A stretch of DNA of 64,000 nucleotides from contig NC_085119.1 of assembly GCF_030269925.1 (NCBI RefSeq), positions 10,329,001 through 10,393,000 on the forward strand, given 5' to 3'. This document shows, one piece after another, positions 45,201-57,200 of the stretch. Below the pieces are notes generated by a model. That model was given only the letters and a program-made list of their open reading frames with translations, was not told where the DNA came from and did not search any database. The first letter of the stretch is position 1. Each line of letters opens with the position of its first letter. The stretch is from Bombyx mori (lineage: Eukaryota; Arthropoda; Insecta; Lepidoptera; Bombycidae). The translations under genes were made by a program, and so were the position numbers.

Positions 45201-48200
45201 ACTTAAACTTTTGTATAAAACAAACTTAAAACAAACGAAAGGAATCCGTCCGACGGGGGACACATCAAAGGAAAAACAAAATTGCTATTTTTATTTATAT
45301 TCCGAGCATTTTCATATTTATCTACCTTTTAAACTTTCTCTGGAGTTCCACGAATAATTCAAGATCAAAATTAGCCAAATCGGTCCAGCCGTTCTCGAGT
45401 TTTAGCGAGATTAACGAACAGCAATTAATTTTTATATATATAGATTGAATTATTGATTTTAATACCAAATAAAAAGGATCTTTGATTAAAAACAAATAAA
45501 TAAATATGTAAATATTTAATAACAATCACGCCACGTTAACTGGTCCCGTGCTAAGTTCGTAAAGAACTTGTGTTACAGGTACCAGATAACGGAAATAAAT
45601 GTAAGATTTTTATTATACACGTACGTACGCCCTGCGCTTTATTCAGGTATTGCCTTGATCTCACCTCTAGCATCCTACCTCTCCAAATCCTTACTCTCCA
45701 ACTAAAATTATCATGAAAGTCGACAAAAGAAAAAGAGTTTTTTCGGCGGATCCCCATTCCACGTTTAATGTGGATTTCAGCAATGTCAGGGGCCTACACA
45801 GTAACCTTGACGCCGTACATCACCACCTTGAGACGGCGCAGCCTGCCCTCTTTTTCCTGACTGAGACGCAGATATCTGCCCCGGACGATACGTCGTACCT
45901 CGGATACCCCGGCTACGCATTGGAGCACACCTTCCTGCGTAAAGCCGGGGTGTGCGTGTTTATCCGGGAGGATGTCTGCTGTCGTCGGCTTCGGGGCCTC
46001 GAGCAACGGGACCTGTCCCTCTTGTGGCTACGCGTGGACTATGGGGGCTGTACCAGGGTCTACGCTTGCCTGTACAGGTCTCACAGCAGTGATGCGGGGT
46101 CAGCTCTGTTTGAGCATGTACAAGAGGGGGCTGACCGCGTGCTTGAGCAGTACCCATCTGCGGAGGTGGTGGTCCTTGGTGACTTTAACGCTCATCACCA
46201 GGAGTGGTTGGGGTCCAGAACCACTGACCTCCCGGGTCGGGCTGCCTACGATTTCGCCTTGTCCTACGGCCTCTCACAACTGGTGACACAGCCCACCCGT
46301 GTCCCAGACATTGAGGGGCACGAGCCTTCTTTGTTGGACCTTCTGCTGACCACTCACCCAGCTGGATACAGTGTGGTGGTCGACGCTCCACTTGGATCGT
46401 CTGATCACTGCCTTATCCGTGCTGCCATACCACTCTCTCGTCCTAGTCGTCGAACGACGACCGGGTTTCGAAGAGTTTGGCGGTACAGGTCAGCAGACTG
46501 GGATGGAATGCGTGAATTTTACGCATCCTACCCATGGGGGCGGCTCTGCTTTTCCTCCGACGATCCTGACGTCTGTGCGGACCGACTTAAAGACGTGGTG
46601 CTTCAGGGAATGGAATTATTCATTCCTTCTTCTGAGGTGCCCGTTGGGGGTCGCAGCAAACCCTGGTATAATAAAGCCAGTAGGGATGCTGCACGCCTCA
46701 AGCGGTCTGCATACGTGGCATTTAATGTTGCTAGGAGATGCCGGGATCCTGATATCTCGGAGAAAAGGCGGAAATTTAACGCCGCCTCTAGGTCCTATAA
46801 GAGGGCTATTGCCAAGGCGAAGTCGGAGCACGTTGCCAGAATTGGCGAGCGACTGAATAGCTATCCCTCTGGGAGCCGTGCTTTCTGGTCGCTAGCTAAG
46901 GCTGCAGAAGGTAACTTCTGCAGGTCTAGCCTTCCACCACTGCGTAAGTCCAATGACAGTCTGGCTCATAGTGCGAAGGAGAAGGCTGACCTTCTGGTCA
47001 AGCTCTTTGCCTCATACTCGACTTTGGATGACGGAGGAGCCACGCCGCCCAACATCTCCTGGTGTGACAGCTCCATGCCTGAGATTCGCATCACACAGCG
47101 TGCGGTCAGGCAGGAGCTTCGGCTTCTTGATGTTCATAAGTCGAGTGGGCCAGATTGCATCCCGGCAGTGGTTCTAAAAACATGCGCCCCTGAATTGACA
47201 CCCGCGCTAACGCGTCTATATCGCCTCTCGTACAATACCAACAGGGTTCCGTCTTCATGGAAGACTGCTCACGTCCACCCTATCCCCAAGAAGGGTGACC
47301 GGTCGGACCCCTCGAATTACAGACCTATCGCGATAACTTCCTTGCTTTCCAAGGTGATGGAGCGAATCATAAACATCCAACTTCTTAAGTATCTTGAGGA
47401 TCGCCAGCTGATCAGTGACCGGCAGTACGGTTTCCGTCATGGTCGCTCAGCTGGCGATCTTCTTGTATACCTCACACATAAATGGGCTGAAGCCTTGGAA
47501 AGCAAGGGCGAGGCTCTCGCTGTGAGCCTTGACATCGCGAAGGCCTTCGACAGGGTCTGGCATAGGGCACTTCTATCGAAGCTTCCAGCATACGGGATCC
47601 CTGAGGGACTCTGCAAGTGGATCGCTAGCTTTTTGGATGGACGGAGCATCGCAGTTGTCGTCGACGGCTGCTGCTCCGATACCATGACCATCAACGCTGG
47701 TGTTCCACAAGGTTCGGTGCTCTCCCCCACGCTTTTCATACTGCATATCAATGACATGCTATCTATTGATGGCATGCATTGCTATGCGGATGACAGCACG
47801 GGGGATGCGCGATATATCGGCCATCAGAGTCTCTCTCGAAGCGTTGTACACGAGAGGCGATTAAAACTTGTGTCTGAAGTGGAGAACTCTCTGGGGCGGG
47901 TCTCCAAGTGGGGTGAACTGAATTCAGTTCAGTTCAACCCATTGAAAACACAGGTTTGCGCGTTCACTGCGAAGAAGGACCCTTTTGTCATGGCGCCGGA
48001 ATTTCAAGGAGTATCCCTGCAGCTTTCCGCGAGTATCGGGATTCTGGGGGTCGATATTTCGAGCGATGTCCAGTTTCGGAGTCATTTGGAAGGTAAAGCC
48101 AAATTGGCCTCTAAAATGTTGGGAGTTCTCAACAGAGCGAAGCGGTATTTCACGCCTGGACAGAGACTTGCGCTTTATAAAGCGCAGGTCCGACCTCGCG

Positions 48201-51200
48201 TGGAGTACTGCTCTCACCTCTGGGCCGGGGCTCCCAAATACCAGCTACTTCCATTTGACTCCATACAGAAACGGGCTGTTCGGATGGTCGATAGTCCTGC
48301 TCTCGCGGATCGCTTGGAACCTCTGGGTCTACGGAGGGACTTCGGTTCTCTCTGTGTTTTATACCGTATGGTCCACGGGGAATGCTCTGAGGAATTATTC
48401 GAGATGATTCCCTCATCTCCTTTTTATCATCGCACCTCCCGCCTTCGGAGCAGAGTTCATCCATATTATCTGGAACCGCTGCGTTCATCGACAGTGCGTT
48501 TCCAAAGATCTTTTTTGCCACGTACCATCCGGCTTTGGAATGAACTCCCCTCCACGGTGTTTTCCGAGCGCTATGACATGTCCTTCTTCAAACGAGGCTT
48601 GCGGAGAGTTCTTTATGGTAGGCAGCGGCTTGGCTCTGCCCCTGGCATTGCTGACGTCCATGAGCGACGGTGATCACTTACCATCAGGTGGGCCGTATGC
48701 TCGTCTGCCTACAAAGGCAATAAAAAAAAAAAAAAAAAAACGTACATATATTTAATATTTAATATACATACATAAACCTGGAAAAGACATTTATATTTAT
48801 CATACAAATATCTTCCCTTGGCGGGATTCGAACCCGCGACCCCCTTGTGTAGTGACCGTGTCACTTACCACTACACCAGACGGCCGTTAAATGTCGCGTA
48901 TTAAGCGAAATGTCGTTTAAATCAAATAGCCTTTCACCCGTCGATATTATGAATACATATACTATGAATAATGTTGTATTGCTGGACACCCTTAATGCCA
49001 CTGTTGTACTGTGGGGACCAGGTTAAAATTTCAGTCTTGAATGTATCATAAAATATGTTTATGATTTGGGAATTGAATGCAATAATTTTTCTATCTATGT
49101 CTATTTAAAATTTTAATAATATTTCCAGGTGATAAGAATGCCAAATCCTCCAGAAGAGTTACCACTGTTAGACTATTCGTTGCGTGTCATGTTTTCTAAT
49201 TTAGGCGTTGAACTAGTAGTACAATTGTTCACGTGTGTTCTACTTGAACATCAAGTATTACTTAGATCAACTGGTAAGCAATAATTCTTTACATTTTAAT
49301 AAATAAATACGCCCTTACATACTCATAAAAACAGCAACAACTTTTTAAAATCTTGTGTATTTCCGTTCATGCTTAAGATGGTTCCGTTATTCCATTTTGA
49401 CCATCTACCAATCATCATTTGTACTACCTGGAAAGAGTGGTTCCAGACAACCGTTGTCACTTACTGTATGCCTCTGGAGTGATCGGTTTATCGGCAAGGC
49501 TACGATTTATTTATTTTATTTCGTGTGGACGAGCTCACAGCCCACCCAGTGTTCACATCTACAAAGTAAATGCCGCCACCCACCTTGAGATATGAGTTCT
49601 AAGGTCTCAGTATACTTACAACAGCAGCCCCACCCTTCAAACCGAAATTAATTGCTTCCTCACGTCAGAAATAGGCAAGGTGGTACCTACCCGTACGGAC
49701 TCACAAGAGGTCCTACCACCAGTAAAAACAGTACGACATGTCATTCTTCAAACGAGACTTGAAATGATCACCGTCGACGCCTTAAACACATCCTTACGGA
49801 TCCATCAGATCCAATAATCTTTGCATTACTCGCTGTGCAACCTAACCCATGCATCAGCCCGCTGAGTTTCTCGCCGGATCTTCTCAGCGGGTCGCGATTC
49901 CGATCCGGTAGTAGATTCATTCGCGAAGCAATTGCTCTTAAGTTGATAGGTCTCCTTCGGAGGCGCTCGAGCAGTTGTTATCAAATCCCACCCCTCCTGG
50001 CTGAGCCTTTGCTCGCCCATCTGCCCTGGTGAAACTGCAAAGGCCTCTGGGCCACCAGTAATCTTTCAATCATAAAAAAAAAAACTTGAAATGAGTTTCG
50101 CTGTTGACTGTGCGTGATTCTGCCGCTGCGGATGTTTTTGATCACACCTTTGACCATTTAAATACTGACTCACTATGTGAATATTAAAAGTTTTATTCGA
50201 ACAATTTCTCGTTTTCAGATTACAACAAGCTGATGCTGGTTTCTGAATGTATGGTATCGCTATTGCTTCCCTTCACTTGGGCGCACGTCTACGTACCGAT
50301 ACTACCGGCTCCTTTATATCACTTCCTCGACGCGCCCGTACCATTTGTCATGGGTAAAATCTATACATATAAATAAAATTGGAGTGTCTGTTTGTAATAT
50401 TGAAATAGCCTCTTTTTACTACATGCAAATGAATATACATACATACACCAAAATATCATTTTTTACAATTTTTGTCTGTCTGTCTGTTTGTTCCGGCTAA
50501 CCTCTGGAACGGCTGGACCGATTTTGACGGGACTTTCACTGATAGGTAGCTGATGATATAAGGAGTAACTTAGTCTACTTTTTTTAGACTAGCTTCGCCC
50601 CGCGGCTTCATCCGCGGTACGACAATAACCGCGGGTAACATCGCGGGACTCAGCTATCAATAATAAAATTTAATGTTTCCGAAGCGAAGCGAGGACGGGT
50701 CGCTAGTATAAAATTATAATGAATTAAAACTATCCCAGCTTAAGGTGTATAGTTTTTAATAATGTCGACGTAAGGTATAGTTCGATGGTGCTATGTCGAC
50801 TGAAAGACTGACGACTTCTTTCTCGAAGCTTCATGGTCGGCCGGCGGCGTCTCTGCCGCTCCGCCCGCTTGCATGCCCCTCCAAGACCCACGAGGAGAAC
50901 AATTAGGGATGTGCACGTTATCTATACTAATATCATAAAAAGGCAAGATTAGTATGTTTGTATTTGTATTGAATAGGCACTACCGAAACACTACCGAAAC
51001 TACTGAACAGATTTGAAAAATTATTTCACTGTTTGGAAGCTACACTATTCCCGAGTGACATAGTCTATAATCTTTTTTGAAAAAAAAATAGGGATCCTTA
51101 CTAAAACTCCAATAATGTAACCCTAGGTGTAAAAAAATTACCTAAAATATTCTTTACATCGCATGCCTTGCGAAAACTATTGATGATAGAATAAAATAAG

Positions 51201-54200
51201 GTACTACGACTTTGTAGAACACAATATTATTTACAAAAAGTGTCGCGACAGCATATGTATTACTATTATAGTTATGCCGCAATAAGTGTTCTTTTGTTTA
51301 AAAAATAAAACAACGTCAAATATCGTTTAAATTTTTGTTAAAGACCCGAGCGGAGCCGGAGCGGGTCGCTAGTAAAATATAATTATGCGCATGCAATTAA
51401 CTAATGTAGTAGTTAAGAGTTGTTTCATGTAATCGTGGCTATCTACATTGTAAATAGGTTTTTTTTTTGTATTATTGAAAAATCTAAAATTGTATAAAGG
51501 GCCAATTCTAGAATTGTAATTATAATTTGGTGCTTGACCAGAAGTGCACAAACACTATTTCTAGTTGGCACATTTATTGTATTTAAACAGTTCTCCAGTA
51601 AGAATTAAATCCATTCTAAACATGATGTTGAGATACCGTTTTTCTTTTTTTAATTTGTTGGTACAAAGTGTAATTTACATTTATTACTGAATCTTCAATA
51701 TAAAATAGGTATAATAAGAAAAAGTTTTATTAAGGTAATACTTATTTCCATATCATATCTCTGCAGACCCTAAAGCTGAGTTCAAACTGGAGATATTGAT
51801 GGAAACTAAAAAAAGAGATAGAATAACTGTACAACTACTTAATGCTCATACGGTAGAATCAGATGTATTCTACAGTATATACAGTAGTTTTACAGTTTAT
51901 TACGCTATATAATACTTACTACTATTTACTACTACTACAACTTACTACTATTTATTTTACTATTTTTATGTTATTTACTACTTATATTAAGTACTCTGTA
52001 TTCGTACATAGGTTTACATACAGACAGCGCGGCCGTTTGCGCCAACGGACCCAGAAGCATTGCCCTTTGTTCTGAAGCAGCACTGTGTCTGGTAGACATC
52101 GACAAACCCGACATACAACTACCAGAAGAATTGCCGATATTCCCACACAGAACATCCTTCATTGAGGAACTCAATCATTTAATGGATAAATATCAGGTTA
52201 GACTTATTATATAATGATTTGTTCTACATACCAAAAAATTCAACATTTTAAGCAAGATGAAATAAAATGTTATTAGATTCAGAGACCCGAGACGGAACCA
52301 ACCAAATTAAGTGCGCCCCTAAACGGAACATCGTATAGGCACATGAATGACAACATGAGCAGCAGTTGTACTTTACCATCAGGTAAGGAATCTTCAGTTC
52401 GTGTTTTATTTTGTTTTATATTATTAAAAGTTTACCATTTCTACGATCACGTTGACAGAAGAAAACGGAATTGTAACTTGAAAAACCCAATTTTACTTTT
52501 TTTTTTTTTTTTCCTACCTAAGCTGATAGCCCTAGCGGCTATTTCAGCGTAACCCTAACTTTAGTAGGTGAGCTCACGGGGCTCAAACCTGACGATGTTG
52601 CTAACACGAACCCTAGCAAGAGTCGTGCTTCGCAGAATCTACCACCGGATCGGAAACGCGACCCACTGAGAAGATCCGGCGAGAAACTCAGTGGGCTGTG
52701 TCTGAGAGTTAATTTACTCGTCGAGCCCTTCGTCGCAAGCGACGGGTTCGACGAGAACGGTGACCGGTGCTTGAAGTACCTAAAAGCACCGTTAGTGGAT
52801 CGGGAGGATCCGAGATGACGTGTTTTGGGCGACGTCGACTGCTTTCCATTCTGTCCGCAGGATCGGGAATGTAGTTACCGGCGGCCACGATGAGAGGGTT
52901 CTCGTGTCGTGCCGCTTTATCGAAGTGGCCAATTTTACACCAGAGCCATAAATTTATATAAAATATATTATGATAAAAAGTGTTTTAGCTCAAAATGCGA
53001 GTTACGACATTTCCGATTTCTCCCGTCGACATATAAAATTCAGACTATATTCATACAGTACATATTTTACCGTCGCCTTGTCAAAATAGAAATTGATAAA
53101 TCAACGATAGGCTGACCATAGATCATACAGGAATACTCGAAAGTTACCTGTGATCTTAAAATGAGTCACGTACGGTGCATTGGTATTACTTTTTTTTATG
53201 TTAGATTACTGGTGGCCCAGAGCCCTTTCACGTTTTACTAGGACAGTTGGGCGAGCAAGGGCTCAGCCAGGAAGGGTGGGATTAGCTAACAGCTACCTGA
53301 GTGCCTCCAAAGGAGACCTAACAACTCAAGAGTAGCTGCTTCGCGAATAAATCTACTACCGGATCGGAATCGCAACTCGCTGAGAAGATCCGGCGAGAAA
53401 CTCAGCGGGCTTGATGTTTAGGTTTGATTGCACGTCGAACTCTCTGCCGAGTTCGACGAGTACGATTACCGGGGTCCCTACTCCTAGTGTTAGAGCTAAA
53501 GGTTTCTAATGCAAGAGTTACATTGGTATTACTGCTTTTTTTTTTTCCTACCTAAGCTGATAGCCTTAGGGGCTATTTCAGCGTAACCCTAACGTTTGTA
53601 GGTGAGCTCACGGGGCTCAAACCTGATGACGTTGCTAACACGAACCCTAGCAAGAGCCGTGCTTCGCAGAATCTACCGCCGGATCGGAAACGCGACCCAC
53701 TGAGAAAATCCGCCGAGAAACTCAGTGGGCTGTGTCTGAGAGTTAATCTACTCGTCGAGCCCTTCGTCGCAAGCGACGGGTTCGACGAGAACGGTGACTG
53801 GTGCTTGAAGTACCTAAAAGCACCGTTAGTGGATCGGGAGGATCTGAGATGACGTGTTATTACTGCTGAGCCTGACATGAAACACTGCAAATTCTTAGAT
53901 TATTATTTAGTGATTTAAAATATAAGAAAGGGAAAAAATCGTGAGAGTTACATACTAATTCGAAAAATTTCATTAAAATTTACGAATACTACATAAATAA
54001 ATATGTCAATTGTAGTACATATATTATTATGTGTATAATAAATAATATATCAGTACCTCAGTTCCAACGAGAAACAAGTCAAAAACAGTTTATTTTCAAT
54101 GTACTAGCATAAACATTTAACAGATTAATTATATAATGATAAAAATACACAAAATACAAACAAAATGTATGCAACTACAAAATTATTTGGTCACCTATCG

Positions 54201-57200
54201 ACTACCCTACTGTAGTTTTTCATCTAATGTCATAAGATGTGGTATTTTTTGGGGCTGAGATATGAATGAGAATAAAATGTTGTTTAGGCGGCTTACGCAG
54301 GAAGCACTCGTTTCACGACGTGCTAGAGTGGGAAGAAAGTAGGCCGTTGAACGCCTCCCCTCCCGCCTCGCCCACCCGCCGCGCTCCCCTGCGGCCCGAC
54401 GCCTTGCAGCGTATCGCCGATATCGTCAAGCGTACAGGTTAGAATAAGAACTCGCATCATAGACGTAACTTCAATTTAGTTTTAGTAGTACTTAGTAGTA
54501 GGTAGTTCTATTTTTCCAACTTGAAAGGCAAAGGTGCCATACCATACAGCCTTTCCTTACTATACACTATACAGCCTAATCTTTTCTAATTTTTTTTAAT
54601 GAAAAATGATAATATGAAATGGAATTTGGAACATTAATCAATTGGCATGAAATTAAATGAAATGAAATTGAAGAGACTTTTTCAGTGGACTTTTTGCAGA
54701 ATCCCGGGAAGTTACGTCCAGTCCAGCGGCTTTGTTTCATTTTCACACGTTTGTGCACTTTCACAGATACTAAACAGTTAATAAACCACCGTTATTACAC
54801 ATTTAAACTTGAAGAAAACCTAAATAGATAAAATAAAACAATTCACACAACTTCGCTCTTCGCGTTCCTGCTAAAAAGTCCAATTTAGTTTTATTAATAA
54901 TAATCCATCTACAACTGTCACTTCAGTACTGCCTGTGGTTGATCCGGACAAAAGTTTTGTGGCACGAAACAAACTCAAAAGCTTATTTACCAAAAAAAAT
55001 TCAGTTCTAAATTTTAAAATTATTTTTTAAGGTGTCAACATTGACGACGTGGATGCCGAAACAGTGATGCCAACTACTAAAAAGAAAATTCTCAACGATG
55101 AAGAGCAATATAATGAAGATATGCGTTTTAACAGTGCTGTTAGAGAAACGTTTCTCAATAGATTTGTTCATATATTTTTGATGTATGAAAATTTCGTTAT
55201 CATGCCCGATCAGGTGAGTTTGAATTATTACTGCGAAATAATGTAATAACAACAAAAAACCATGATTTAGAAACAGAATTTAGAGAGCCTTACCCTTTAA
55301 AGTGGAACACACGCGACTGCTTCGCTGCAAAATTAGGCAAGATCATAGACTTAAGCGTGCTCGCAATACGCCCAGTAATTTCGACATGTAGTATGATATA
55401 GAAAACGGAAACTCGTCCGCTATTAACGGATTATAATTACAAGATCGTTAAAACATACAATTTCATGTTTTAGGACCGCGAGTCATGGCTGAGCTCACGC
55501 GAATCGATGGTCAACTTTGACAAGGCGTCCTTCCTCTCCGACCAGCCTCAGCGTCACCGACCATTCCTGTCACGCTTCCTCGAAACCCAAATGTTCGCCA
55601 CGCTCATCGACAACAAGATCATGGCTAATTGGGGGGAATATGACGTTAATTTGCAAGTCTTCGAATATCGGACTAGGATCGTCAGGTATGTATATTCATG
55701 TTCGAATGTCCACACTCCGCATGCACACAAGTTACGATAGAATAAAATCACGTAGCCAAATACAGGTTTGTATCAGTGTGATGTCAAATATGTTGGAGGT
55801 AAATTAATTCAATAACAGCTATTGCGGCAGTAACCCGTGTCGAGACTAACCCGCACGTTTAAGAGCTAACCGACCCGATATGTAGTCGTTCACAAAACAA
55901 AAACGCACCAACATGTTTGCAATGGAATTCATTAAATTAAATACGTATAGGGAGATTCAACGATTTCTTAAAGAGACTCTGTCGTGGCTTAAAACAAAAA
56001 GATTTTGGATGCGTGGGTATTATCAATTAGGACATTTTAGGAAAGCGAACGTTACAAGGGCATGGAAGACCAGGGGAGGGTAAAATAAGTAATAAAAAAT
56101 ATATCAGATCTGATTATTTGGTCAACAAAAGGCCTCTTACTTTTCGAATTATGAATATCATTAGTGTTGAGTTTGGTCTAGTGCAGTCGGGCATCGGGTA
56201 CAGTGAGCTTGGTCTCGGCGCGGACGGAGGTTGAGGTTTGGCGTTGTTTGGTGCAGGGGCAGGCTGGGCGAGGGCGGGCTGGCGACGCGTGGGTACTGCG
56301 TGTGGGCGGGGGGGACGGGGGCCGCGGCGGCGGGGGGCGGGGCGGAGCTGGAGGTGGACGCGCCGGCCGAGCGCCTGCCGCACCGCGCCGCCTACTACCG
56401 CGCCTTCCCCGCCCGGCTCGACGCGCACGCACTCGCCGCGCCTGACCTCAGGTGCCTCTCCGCAGACTAACTGCTTCATTAAGGTGTTAGCACACCTGCG
56501 CTACGAGGCTCGCGTTCCGCCACTCGAATCGCCGCACGGTATTAGGTCTTTAGCCCACTTCTGCAGTAAAACCATAACCCTGTAGTTCCACGCAGTCTAT
56601 CACGACCTGTATGTAATACAATTTACATTAAATCTCATATTTCTATCATAAATATTTTGACAATGAATATATTTCTCCGCGCTCTTTCGGTGATGTACTC
56701 ATACGTAATTCATCATTATTAATAATACGTTCATTAGTAATAGAGCTACACGTCTTTTTTCAAGTGATCTGTATGTATTAATGGACAGTTTTTATACCGA
56801 AAATTGAATCAATCCGTTACACGGGTAGTAATGACACTTATAAAGAAATGTTGGACACACATAATATTCATCATTATTCTTTATCTAAATAAATCATTCA
56901 TGGATACCAAATATGTTTAAATTTAACTTTTTATTTATTTTATCCCTACTCTAAGGTATACTGCAACTAGGTATTTTCAGACATCATCTCACACCGAAAT
57001 TTTGTCTACCGTTTAAAAGTATTCAGGTGTGCTTGCGTCACTGCTGAGTCTTATTATAGAGAAGAATAGTGTTTCTGGATTTTTCTGTATTAATGTGGAT
57101 AGTATGTCCACATGCAGAAGTGGTATGTGGTAGTGTTAAAGACCTTTTACCGTGTCGACTCAGGCTACTTTCATATCTAACTCTGAAGAGAATTCCCTCC

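Larger units (their letters stand above)
45009..48950. repeat. ~40-bp inverted repeats bracketing the transposon cluster of intron 5
   Basis: ATCGAGGGGTGAAAGGCTAT and the following TTTAAGCGACATTT (45010-45047) recur in reverse complement as AAATGTCGTTTAAATC...ATAGCCTTTCACCCGTCGAT (about 48910-48947). They may be the arms of one older palindromic element into which the Helitron, LINE and SINE head between them were inserted. Confidence 0.7.

Noticed and set aside
45970..48521. Numerous overlapping frames on both strands in the large LINE
   Set aside because: All are contained in the 986-codon endonuclease-reverse transcriptase ORF in other frames.
48815..48890. tRNA gene
   Set aside because: Box A, box B and the T-arm are good, but acceptor and anticodon stems do not pair; it is a SINE-type head.
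55686..55740. Read-through of DENND5 exon 12 (NVHTP resembling vertebrate NVRTP)
   Set aside because: A stop follows after 18 codons, and the GTATGT donor in phase 2 joins correctly to exon 13; the short similarity is probably chance.
56114..56479. Proline/arginine-rich minus-strand frames at the GC-rich block
   Set aside because: They are antisense shadows of DENND5 exon 13, whose plus-strand reading is supported by splice phase on both sides.
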